Assembly: GCA_019422525.1 (NCBI GenBank)
Contig: JAHZDE010000002.1
Coordinates: 372,001-436,000 of the forward strand
Length of the DNA: 64,000 bases
Origin: Clostridiales bacterium
GTDB taxonomy: Bacteria > Bacillota > Clostridia > Oscillospirales > Acutalibacteraceae
Reading direction: 5' to 3'
Shown piece after piece: positions 8,796-16,552 of this stretch. Positions within the stretch are counted from its first letter, which is position 1; each line of letters begins with the position of its first letter. The notes beneath the pieces were generated by a model that was given only the letters and a program-made list of their open reading frames with translations, was not told the origin of the DNA and made no database searches. The position numbers and the translations under genes are program-made.

Positions 8796-11435
8796 ATGAG
8801 CCACAAGTATGTTTACCTGTTCTCTGAGGGCAACAAGGACATGCGCGAGCTTCTGGGCGGCAAGGGCGCTAACCTGGCAGAAATGACCAGAGCTGGTCTG
8901 CCGGTTCCCCAGGGCTTCACCGTTTCCACCGAAGCCTGCACCCAGTACTACAATGACGGACGTCAGATCAATGACGAAATCCAGGCACAGATCTATGAGG
9001 GTCTGGCCAAGATGGAAGAAGTTTGCGGCAAGAAATTTGCTGACCCGGAGAACCCGCTGCTGGTTTCCGTTCGTTCCGGTGCCCGTGCTTCCATGCCCGG
9101 CATGATGGATACGATTTTGAACCTGGGCCTGAACGACGAAGTTGTCGAGGGCCTGGCAAAGTTCACCAACAACCCCCGTTTTGCATATGACTCCTATCGC
9201 CGTTTCATCCAGATGTTCTCCGACGTTGTTATGGAGCTGTCCAAGAAGCGTTTTGAAGAGATCATTGACCAGCTGAAGGGCGAAAAGGGCGTTAAGCTGG
9301 ACACCGAGCTGGACACCGACGATATGAAGGAACTGGTTGTCCGCTTCAAGGCTTTCTATAAGGAAGAAAAGGGTGTGGACTTCCCCACCGATCCTAAGGT
9401 TCAGCTGATGGAAGCTGTTAAGGCTGTGTTCCGTTCTTGGGACAACCCCCGTGCAAACGTATACCGCCGCATGAACGAGATCCCCTACGATTGGGGCACC
9501 GCTGTTAACGTGCAGGCAATGGTATTCGGTAACTCCGGTGACAATTCCGGTACCGGCGTTGCATTTACCCGTAACCCCGCAACCGGCGAGCGCAAGCTCT
9601 TCGGTGAGTACCTGATCAACGCTCAGGGCGAAGACGTGGTTGCCGGCGTTCGTACTCCTTCCCCCATCGCTCACCTCGAGGAGCAGATGCCCGAAGTGTA
9701 CGCTCAGTTCGCTGACATCGCTAACCGTCTTGAGAAGCACTACAAGGATATGCAGGACATGGAGTTCACCATTGAGAATGGCAAGCTCTACATGCTGCAG
9801 ACCCGTAACGGCAAGCGTACCGCTGCTGCTGCTCTGAAGATCGCTGTCGACTTGGTGGACGAGGGCATGATCGATGAGGAAGAGGCAGTTCTGCGCGTTG
9901 AGCCCAAGCAGCTGGATTCTCTGCTGCATCCCCAGTTCGATGCTGAGGCTGTGAAGAAGGCTGAAGTTATCGGCAAGGGCCTGGCTGCTTCCCCCGGCGC
10001 TGCCTGCGGCAAGGTTGTCTTCACCGCTGAAGACGCCAAGACCTGGCACGAGAACGGCGAGAAGGTTGTTCTGGTTCGTCTGGAGACCTCTCCCGAGGAT
10101 ATCGAGGGTATGCAGGCTGCAGAAGGCATCCTGACTGTACGTGGCGGCATGACCTCTCACGCTGCTGTTGTTGCACGTGGTATGGGTACCTGCTGTGTAT
10201 CCGGCTGCGGTGAGATTACCGTTGACTATGAGAACAAGCAGTTCACCTTGGGTGGCAAAGTCTACCACGAGGGCGACTACATCTCCATTGATGGCTCCAC
10301 CGGTAACATTTATGGTGAGGCTATCCCCACTGCTCCGGCTTCCATCGCTGGCGACTTCGGCCGCTTCATGGGCTGGGCAGACAAGTTCCGCAAGCTGCAG
10401 GTTTACACCAACGCTGATACTCCTCGCGATGCTAAGCAGGCCCGCAATTTCGGTGCTGAAGGTATCGGCCTGTGCCGTACTGAGCATATGTTCTTTGAGG
10501 GCGAGCGTATCAAGGCAATGCGTGAGATGATCGTTGCGAAGGATACCGAGACCCGTAAGGCTGCTCTGGCTAAGATCCTGCCTTATCAGCAGGGTGACTT
10601 TGAGGCTCTGTACGAAGTAATGGAAGGCCGCCCGGTTACCATCCGTTTCCTGGATCCGCCTCTCCACGAGTTCCTGCCCACCAAGGAAGAGGATATCGTT
10701 GAGATCGCTGGCGAGCTGAACATCACCGTTGAAGAGCTGAAGAACGTTATCGCAAGCCTGCACGAGTTCAACCCCATGATGGGTCACCGCGGCTGCCGTC
10801 TGGCTGTTTCCTATCCCGAGATTGCCGAGATGCAGACCACTGCCGTTATCAATGCTGCTGTTAATGTCAGCAAGAAGACCGGCACCATGGTGAAGCCTCT
10901 CATCATGATCCCGCTGGTTGGCGAAGTCAAGGAGCTCAAGTTCGTGAAGGACGTTGTGACCGCTACCGCTGATAAGATCATCGCTGAGTCCGGCCTGGAC
11001 ATGAAGTATGAAGTCGGTACCATGATCGAGATCCCGCGTGCAGCTCTGACCGCTGACGAGATCGCTAAGGAAGCCGAGTTCTTCAGCTTCGGCACCAACG
11101 ACTTGACCCAGATGACCTTCGGCTTCAGCCGTGACGACGCTGGCAAGTTCCTGGATTACTACTATGAGAACAAGATTTATGAGTCCGATCCCTTCGCTCA
11201 CCTGGACCAGAAGGGCGTTGGCAAACTGGTGAAGATGGCTGCTGAACTGGGCCGCTCCACCCGTCCCGACATCCACCTGGGCATCTGCGGCGAGCATGGC
11301 GGCGACCCGACTTCTGTTGAGTTCTGCCATAACGTCGGCCTGAACTATGTTTCCTGCTCTCCCTTCCGCGTGCCGATTGCACGTCTGGCTGCCGCTCAGG
11401 CTGCTGTTAAGGAGAAGAGAGCTGCCAATAAGTAA
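8796..11435 (+). CDS. ppdK: Pyruvate, phosphate dikinase
   Basis: Interconverts PEP, AMP and PPi with pyruvate, ATP and Pi; in anaerobes it often acts in glycolysis or in PEP recovery. The 879-residue product has the ATP-grasp domain (GGKGANLAEM near the start; SVRSGARASMPGMMDTILNLGLND), the swivelling phosphohistidine domain with catalytic H455 in GGMTSHAAVVARGMG, and the PEP/pyruvate TIM barrel ending with the CGEHGGDP segment near residue 830. AGGAGG lies 9 bases before the ATG. Codon choice is strongly biased (CTG, GCT, CGT, AAG) compared with neighbours, the mark of a very highly expressed gene. Confidence 0.98.
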   Translation: MSHKYVYLFSEGNKDMRELLGGKGANLAEMTRAGLPVPQGFTVSTEACTQYYNDGRQINDEIQAQIYEGLAKMEEVCGKKFADPENPLLVSVRSGARASMPGMMDTILNLGLNDEVVEGLAKFTNNPRFAYDSYRRFIQMFSDVVMELSKKRFEEIIDQLKGEKGVKLDTELDTDDMKELVVRFKAFYKEEKGVDFPTDPKVQLMEAVKAVFRSWDNPRANVYRRMNEIPYDWGTAVNVQAMVFGNSGDNSGTGVAFTRNPATGERKLFGEYLINAQGEDVVAGVRTPSPIAHLEEQMPEVYAQFADIANRLEKHYKDMQDMEFTIENGKLYMLQTRNGKRTAAAALKIAVDLVDEGMIDEEEAVLRVEPKQLDSLLHPQFDAEAVKKAEVIGKGLAASPGAACGKVVFTAEDAKTWHENGEKVVLVRLETSPEDIEGMQAAEGILTVRGGMTSHAAVVARGMGTCCVSGCGEITVDYENKQFTLGGKVYHEGDYISIDGSTGNIYGEAIPTAPASIAGDFGRFMGWADKFRKLQVYTNADTPRDAKQARNFGAEGIGLCRTEHMFFEGERIKAMREMIVAKDTETRKAALAKILPYQQGDFEALYEVMEGRPVTIRFLDPPLHEFLPTKEEDIVEIAGELNITVEELKNVIASLHEFNPMMGHRGCRLAVSYPEIAEMQTTAVINAAVNVSKKTGTMVKPLIMIPLVGEVKELKFVKDVVTATADKIIAESGLDMKYEVGTMIEIPRAALTADEIAKEAEFFSFGTNDLTQMTFGFSRDDAGKFLDYYYENKIYESDPFAHLDQKGVGKLVKMAAELGRSTRPDIHLGICGEHGGDPTSVEFCHNVGLNYVSCSPFRVPIARLAAAQAAVKEKRAANK

Positions 11436-11471
11436 TTTGGCCTCATAGTTTTTCTCACTAAATATGCAATT

Positions 11472-11516
11472 GCCCCCTGCTGTTTTTGGGCCCAGAAACA
11501 GCAGGGGGCTTTTTAT
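11472..11516 (+). terminator. Terminator of ppdK
   Basis: A perfect 14-bp stem (GCCCCCTGCTGTTT with its complement) and a 10-base loop are followed by TTTTTAT. Confidence 0.9.
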
Positions 11517-11627
11517 CTATCAATGATTTAATTTTTGTGATGAGATTTTCAAATGAATTTGTTTGTAAATAACAAAATTTTTATTTATAGTTATGAAAAT
11601 CCACAAATTGAAATTATTATAATTATA

Positions 11628-11656
11628 TTGAATATTTTTGAAAAAATATGTATAAT
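11628..11656 (+). promoter_or_regulatory. Sigma-A promoter for exported protein gene
   Basis: TTGAAT, 17 bases, TATAAT. The leader to the start codon at 11764 would be about 100 bases. Confidence 0.65.
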
Positions 11657-11763
11657 ATATACAGTACTTTGGAGTGCATCATTACCTTTTAAAAAAGGAG
11701 GTGTATAGAATACGTTTTTATGTTAATTTCATTAATTCATAAAATAACAAGGAGGTACTAACA

Positions 11764-12642
11764 ATGAAAAAAGCAAGAACCCGTTTGTTCGCAATGACTT
11801 TGGCAATCATAATTTTTAGCCTTTGCGCATTCCCTGCTTCGGCACAAACCGTTTCTGAATCTGCTTCTCAGTTCCTCCGTACACAGGCCGCTGTTCGATT
11901 AACTGCTGCTGAAGAAGCCGAAGTAAAGGAAGCGGTTCTTAACAATGAAATTAACGAATCTAACCAGGAAAATATCTTGAAGTTGGCTATGAAACAATAT
12001 TTAAATCGCAGCAGAACGGCACAGGTTACACTTTCCTCTACTACTGATAATGACGAATGGATTATCCTGCAAGAAGTTGAAACAGAAGAATTTACGCCAT
12101 TAAACAGCGTGCTTTTCAATCAACCCCGTGAAAAGCAGTTAGTCGCAACCGCTTTTTTGGTTCTGGATGAAAACGGTAAAAAAGTTACTCCCAGTATGGC
12201 GGTTGCATCTTTAGATGTAACAGGAACTTTGTATCCAGGTACCAGCGAAAATGGACTTTCTCAATATTTTGTATATGGTGCTGTTACCCATTACGCAACT
12301 GCGGAATTTTTGGGTGCTTGGTATCCTGTTATTGATAAATTGCGTATTGATAAAATTGTAACAGTCGCCACAAATGCAAGACCAAGTGTAGCTATTATTG
12401 GCTCTTTTAATCATTTTGTATGGGCGGGCAATAATTTTGAAACCAAATATCAGAAAGATGCTACTGTCAATAGTCCAGTAAGCGATAGGGAATACACTTT
12501 AACTTCCAGCGATATGGGATTCCATACAGTTCAAAATAGTCCCCAGGCGGATGATATTCGGGTAGGCGCCATGTTCTATACAACGGGTGCAGAAAATTTC
12601 CAGATAATCGTAAGCATGTATGAGTTTTATCGGCCCGTCTGA
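11764..12642 (+). CDS. Exported protein of unknown function
   Basis: I do not recognise this 292-residue protein. It starts with a clear Sec signal peptide (MKKARTRLFAMTLAIIIFSL..., probable cleavage after ASA near residue 28). The mature part opens with a charged helical stretch (about 35-90, many Glu and Ala), then becomes beta-rich, with aromatic-rich strands to the end. It has no anchor, no sorting signal and only the signal-peptide hydrophobic segment, so secretion is expected. It has its own promoter, and the ribosome binding site AAGGAGG lies close upstream. It precedes another exported or membrane-tethered protein and the pilin cluster, which suggests a shared surface role, but that is inference only. 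Confidence 0.6.
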   Translation: MKKARTRLFAMTLAIIIFSLCAFPASAQTVSESASQFLRTQAAVRLTAAEEAEVKEAVLNNEINESNQENILKLAMKQYLNRSRTAQVTLSSTTDNDEWIILQEVETEEFTPLNSVLFNQPREKQLVATAFLVLDENGKKVTPSMAVASLDVTGTLYPGTSENGLSQYFVYGAVTHYATAEFLGAWYPVIDKLRIDKIVTVATNARPSVAIIGSFNHFVWAGNNFETKYQKDATVNSPVSDREYTLTSSDMGFHTVQNSPQADDIRVGAMFYTTGAENFQIIVSMYEFYRPV

Positions 12643-12684
12643 CTTGCCTTTTAAAATCTATCAATGATAGTAGGGGGCTTTATT

Positions 12685-13443
12685 ATGAAAAAATTGACTG
12701 GAAGGCTCATTATATGTTTTGTGCTCCTGCTCACGGTATTGCTGATACTGATCTTCTATTTTTCTTCCAAAACCGATCCTCTGCAAAACCAGAGGGATAG
12801 CCTTTGCCTGCCGGAAGCAAAATGGGGAACTTCTATTGATGATACTCTTGCCGCTTTTGATACCACCCGGGAAGAATTGGGCGATAATTTTGTCCTCAGT
12901 GGGAATTATGGAAGCGGACACGCGGTTTTGAAAGACTGTACTGTATTTGGTGAAAAAAGTTCCGATATGCTTTTGCTCTTTTATCAAACAGAAGATAAGG
13001 CCGGTTCCTTAGTATATGTGTCCATTCATTACCCTAAAGATGCCGATATGGATAAAGTGCTGGCGGAGATGAAAAGTACTTACGGACAACCAACTGAATC
13101 CTTGGAGGTCTCCCCGGAATTCTTCAGTATTTCCCAGAATACATACAATACGGATAGTACCGACCAATATTGGAGTGGCCGTCAGATTATAGGACTTGTT
13201 GGTGATAATGAGAAAGATGCTTTAAGAAGATACAATAATCTGCCAGAAAATAGTTTGGAACAATTAGGAATCTTTCTCCAAAATCCTGTAACGGTAGCCA
13301 GTTGGAGCACAAATTACCCAAATGCGGCAATCGAGACCAACGCAGTAGCCGGGGAAGAGAAACTTTCTGAAACTCCCAATGTGGTAATTTTAGATGCCAG
13401 AATTATGTTTGACCTTGAATCCATTGTGAACCTTATGAAATAG
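12685..13443 (+). CDS. Membrane-anchored extracellular protein, unknown
   Basis: The 252-residue product has one N-terminal membrane helix (residues about 8-27, LIICFVLLLTVLLILIFYF) with a short basic cytoplasmic tail, so the rest should be extracellular. The outside part has no motif I recognise. It contains a WGTSIDDTLAAF segment and a HYPKDADMDKVLAEMKSTYGQPTES segment of the kind seen in small PASTA- or BamE-like stress proteins, but the similarity is too weak to name. I chose the ATG at 12685 because TAGGGGG lies 8 bases upstream; an in-frame ATG at 12664 has no such site. It starts 42 bases after the preceding exported protein, so the two are likely one transcript. Confidence 0.55.
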   Translation: MKKLTGRLIICFVLLLTVLLILIFYFSSKTDPLQNQRDSLCLPEAKWGTSIDDTLAAFDTTREELGDNFVLSGNYGSGHAVLKDCTVFGEKSSDMLLLFYQTEDKAGSLVYVSIHYPKDADMDKVLAEMKSTYGQPTESLEVSPEFFSISQNTYNTDSTDQYWSGRQIIGLVGDNEKDALRRYNNLPENSLEQLGIFLQNPVTVASWSTNYPNAAIETNAVAGEEKLSETPNVVILDARIMFDLESIVNLMK

Positions 13444-13473
13444 TCTGAATAAATATTTTTGAAAATCTCCCGT

Positions 13474-13634
13474 AAAGGAGGATGATTCCCATGGGAAGCT
13501 TTGTGTCTCTTCATTATATAGATAAGAGAATGGAATCATTATATAACCAATCTCCCACTTTAGATATTGAAAGTGGGAGATGTTTTTTTACTTTTTTAAT
13601 CAAAAACATACAAAAAATAGCTGAAAAGTGTTGA
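13474..13634 (+). other. Possible short leader ORF, interrupted by a terminator
   Basis: AAAGGAGGAT at 13474-13483 is followed at good spacing by ATG 13491, which sits within the perfect palindrome TTCCCATGGGAA (13486-13497). A 47-codon frame runs to TGA 13632-13634, but a strong terminator covers codons 20-31, so most transcripts could not encode the whole peptide. It may be a leader ORF or the remnant of a gene. Confidence 0.25.
13550..13590 (+). terminator. Strong terminator
   Basis: ATCTCCCACTTT and AAAGTGGGAGAT form a perfect 12-bp stem with an 8-base loop, followed by a run of seven T. It ends the transcript of the two exported-protein genes. Confidence 0.85.
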
Positions 13635-13659
13635 AGTTTAGAACATATAGTGATATGAT
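13631..13659 (+). promoter_or_regulatory. Promoter for the adhesin/pilin operon
   Basis: TTGAAG, 17 bases, TATGAT. Transcription would begin near 13666, leaving a leader of about 200 bases before the first adhesin gene. Confidence 0.55.
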
Positions 13660-13840
13660 AAATATAAATATGGATGAATTTTGAATATTTTTTTAATGAA
13701 CATTAGTGGATTTCTAAGTTTTATAGGAAAGTTATTCCTGAAATATTATATTTTAATAGATAGGAGTGAAAATGTCAGCAAAAATATGAATAATAGTTTA
13801 GGTTCAAACTAAACAGCAGAGGAAAAAGCGGTAAGTATTG

Positions 13841-13950
13841 GTGAAAGGCAGGGAAGAAACAGAGATGAAAAAGAAAATGATGAAGCGGTTGGTGTCCTGG
13901 GTTGTGGCGGCGGCCATAGTGGTAGCCATGCTGCCTGTGAGCGTACTGGG
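13841..13950 (+). repeat. Adhesin 5' repeat, copy 1
   Basis: About 110 bases covering the ribosome binding region and signal-peptide codons of the first adhesin. Almost identical to 16443-16552. Only a few positions differ. Confidence 0.9.
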
Positions 13951-16264
13951 TGCACCGGTGGAAGGCCCTGTGGCACAGATCGGCGATCAAACTTATACTA
14001 CCTTGGGCGCAGCTATTAACGCTGTTACTGATGAACCTACTACGATTAAACTACTCCATGATTTCAATTTGGATACGAGAATTGAAGTAGGCAGCAATAA
14101 AAATATCACGATTACAGCAGATGAAACTGCAAATATTGTCGTTACGGATAATGCCAGAAAAGGCGTTGCATTTCGGGAAAACAGCACGCTTACGGTTGAA
14201 AATATTACATTTCGTACAAATGGTCAAATGTATGCTTATCAGGATGCAAAGGTAACGTTTCGTAATGTCGAATTGGATATGAACGGTGAGATGTACCAAT
14301 TCAATTCAGATGGCTATTATTGTAGTGCAATTGCGGCAGAAAAACCTGCAACGATGGTTTTTGATAATTGCAAAGTAGATATCAAAAATTATCCCTCAAC
14401 CGGAAGTGCAATTCGTTGGAATGGGAAAGGTGGCGATGTAGGGTATGCATTTACGATTAAGAATGGTACAACCCTAACATCTTCAAATTGTTATTCAGGT
14501 TTTACCGGAACTTGTGACATTGTAATTGATAGTAGTATCGCAAATATCAGTAATCACAGAGGCAACGGTTCCAACGGTTCTAATTTCGATATCAAAAATT
14601 CTGATGTTACATTTGCAAATAATGGAAGCCATGGCCTCTCCACCGGAAATTTGTACATATCTAATTCTAATGTTACTGCCGATCATAATGCCTACATAGG
14701 AATTGCTGTTGGTGGCGAACTGCAGATTTCAGACAGCTCAGTTGTAACGGTTACTGAAAATGCATATGGTTCCCTTGGTTATGCGGCTATGCGTTTGTAT
14801 AATAATTATCCTTTTACCATTGATGGAACCAGCGAACTGTATATCAAGGATAATTCCAATACAGGGCTTTATGTGCGGCAAGGCAGACTGACAGTTGCTG
14901 ATGGTGCATATTTAGAAATTACCGGAAACCAAGTTACTAATGATCTGCTCGATGGTTATGGCGGTGGTATCTATGTGGGTTATGGCGCTAACTTTGATCC
15001 TATAGTTGTACTACCTGCCGATGCCCAAATTTACAACAATCATGCTACTAAGGGTGGAGATGACATTTATGTTTCTCAAGGCGTAAAGGGGCCGTCTTTA
15101 ACCTTCGGCAAGGTCGGAACCGACTGGGTGCTGGATGACTGTGAACACCTGATTGACGGCTGGTATCAGGATACAGCTGATAATCGCTGGGAAGCACATG
15201 CAGAAAACGCAGAGCAGAATCATATCGAACTGTGCGAAGATTTTGACGAGGAAACTGGCTTGAAGACGGTAACAGGGGATCTGTCCCTGAAGGCTGCTCA
15301 TGGCACAGACCCCAAGGATAAGGTTAGCTATCCTGGCCTCGACAAAAAGGTTGGCGATGACGACGAGAAAATGAATGATGAAGATGTGGATGCAGCAGCT
15401 GGCCAGAAAGTCAACTTCCAGCTGACATCCAACGTCCCCACAAATTTGACCAATTATTTGAATCCCGAAGCTGTATACCCGCCCGTTATTGGTGAAGCGA
15501 AACCCGGCGAAGCGGGAGCAGTTGCGGTTGAAGGCAGAGGCAGCTATGTTCTGACCTTCCATGATGTGCTGGATCCCATGCTGACGAATCTTGGAAATTA
15601 TGTGGTCAAGATTGGCAATACTACCTTAACAGAAGGTTATACTCTGACTAGCACAGAGCTGGAAGACGGCTGCAGCTTTGAGATTTCTCTTGATTTGGTA
15701 GCACTGTATGAAGCAGGCAAAATTACGGATGCTGACATTGAAAATGCAACGCCCATCACCGTGACCTATGATGCGACTTTGAGCGAAGAAGCAGAAGCAG
15801 GCACCTATAAGAACAAAGCATGGGTAACGGCTCCCAACGAATGGAAAACCAGCGAGGATATCGTTTCTGTGAATACATACGCTCTTGATATCTTCAAATA
15901 CGACCAGGCTGATAATACTGGCTTGGCTGGCGCAGAGTTTGAGCTGAAAAACAGCGAGAGTGTAGTGATTGCTACAGTCACTTCCGGCGAAGACGGCCTT
16001 GTTGTTATTGACGGACTGGATGAAGGAACCTACTATTTGAAGGAAACCAAGGCGCCTGAAGGCTACGTTTGCAGCAGTGCAGAACTTGAAATTGTCATTC
16101 CAGGAAGCGCAGGTGCCGACAATACGGTAAGCGTAAGATTTGCCAACTCCCAGATTCCTCACACCGGCGGAAGCGGAACATTGATGTTTACCATTGGCGG
16201 CGCAATGCTGATGGCCACCGCAGGTATGTTGCTGGTAGTTTCCCGGAAAAGAAGGAAGGCATAA
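13865..16264 (+). CDS. Sortase-anchored beta-helix adhesin / pilin, twin 1
   Basis: A 799-residue cell-wall-anchored surface protein. In order: signal peptide (1-30, cleavage near SVLGA); an Asn-, Thr- and Gly-rich region (about 45-405) of short repeating strands typical of a parallel beta-helix (repeated patterns such as VTFANNGSHGLSTGNLYISNS); a linker shared with its twin; a fimbrial D2-type isopeptide domain (about 486-660; Lys in GLDKKV and Asn in KNKAWV are candidate partners); a SpaA/CnaB domain (about 672-750; Lys of DIFKYD, E-box YYLKETKAPEGY); and the sorting signal IPHTG (764-768), a membrane helix and tail SRKRRKA. The downstream class C sortase is the likely linking enzyme. I chose the ATG matching the twin's start. 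The helix probably binds a host or dietary glycan (inference). Confidence 0.85.
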   Translation: MKKKMMKRLVSWVVAAAIVVAMLPVSVLGAPVEGPVAQIGDQTYTTLGAAINAVTDEPTTIKLLHDFNLDTRIEVGSNKNITITADETANIVVTDNARKGVAFRENSTLTVENITFRTNGQMYAYQDAKVTFRNVELDMNGEMYQFNSDGYYCSAIAAEKPATMVFDNCKVDIKNYPSTGSAIRWNGKGGDVGYAFTIKNGTTLTSSNCYSGFTGTCDIVIDSSIANISNHRGNGSNGSNFDIKNSDVTFANNGSHGLSTGNLYISNSNVTADHNAYIGIAVGGELQISDSSVVTVTENAYGSLGYAAMRLYNNYPFTIDGTSELYIKDNSNTGLYVRQGRLTVADGAYLEITGNQVTNDLLDGYGGGIYVGYGANFDPIVVLPADAQIYNNHATKGGDDIYVSQGVKGPSLTFGKVGTDWVLDDCEHLIDGWYQDTADNRWEAHAENAEQNHIELCEDFDEETGLKTVTGDLSLKAAHGTDPKDKVSYPGLDKKVGDDDEKMNDEDVDAAAGQKVNFQLTSNVPTNLTNYLNPEAVYPPVIGEAKPGEAGAVAVEGRGSYVLTFHDVLDPMLTNLGNYVVKIGNTTLTEGYTLTSTELEDGCSFEISLDLVALYEAGKITDADIENATPITVTYDATLSEEAEAGTYKNKAWVTAPNEWKTSEDIVSVNTYALDIFKYDQADNTGLAGAEFELKNSESVVIATVTSGEDGLVVIDGLDEGTYYLKETKAPEGYVCSSAELEIVIPGSAGADNTVSVRFANSQIPHTGGSGTLMFTIGGAMLMATAGMLLVVSRKRRKA

Positions 16265-16312
16265 AGGTATTGTGTAGATAAGCTGGCTCTGCTAAACAGC
16301 AGGGCTGGCTTA
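15104..16312 (+). repeat. Adhesin 3' repeat, copy 1
   Basis: A long direct repeat, coding for the linker, D2, SpaA and anchor, and running past the stop codon into the intergenic hairpin. It pairs with 17772-18995. A stretch of 127 bases (16166-16292 and 18849-18975) is identical and crosses the stop codon. Confidence 0.9.
16279..16312 (+). repeat. Intergenic hairpin, copy 1
   Basis: A fully paired 15-bp stem (TAAGCTGGCTCTGCT with AGCAGGGCTGGCTTA, G-U pairs allowed) and loop AAAC, starting 15 bases after the adhesin stop codon. No T-tract follows, so it is probably a processing or stability element, or a weak terminator. Copy 2 at 18962-18995 has changed bases that keep the pairing. Confidence 0.7.
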
Positions 16313-16442
16313 CCAGATACCAAATATAAAAGAATGTAACAATGAGAAAATCTGATACATTCATTGACACTGGGGGTGATGGAAACAGCTGGGAAATATT
16401 GGCCGGCGGAGAATGAATGGCAGGGTATTCTAAAAAAGATTT

Positions 16443-16552
16443 GAGAAAGGTAGGGAAGAAACAGAGATGAAAAAGAAAATGATGAAGCGGTTGGTGTCCT
16501 GGGTTGTGGCGGCGGCCATGGTGGTAGCCATGCTGCCTGTGAGCGTACTGGG
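16443..16552 (+). repeat. Adhesin 5' repeat, copy 2
   Basis: Second copy of the repeat at 13841-13950, covering the ribosome binding region and signal peptide of the second adhesin. Confidence 0.9.

Larger units (their letters stand above)
11436..11763. other. 328-base AT-rich region after ppdK
   Basis: After the ppdK terminator the DNA becomes strongly AT-rich. It holds the promoter of the next gene (11628-11656) and an orphan AAGGAGG at about 11695-11702 that is followed only by a 13-codon frame starting too far away. The true start of the next gene has its own AAGGAGG. This composition change marks the edge of the surface-protein island. Confidence 0.6.
13444..13864. other. 421-base AT-rich region before the adhesin genes
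   Basis: It holds a consensus ribosome binding site followed by a short open frame (13491-13634), a strong terminator inside that frame (13550-13590), and the adhesin promoter (13631-13659). The remainder, 13660-13840, is AT-rich with no gene that I can support. Confidence 0.6.

Noticed and set aside
8775..11330. Very long open frame on the minus strand opposite ppdK
   Set aside because: It is an antisense shadow of a strongly codon-biased gene. The translation is low in typical start and ribosome-binding signals and shows no family motifs, while the plus-strand frame is unmistakably PPDK.
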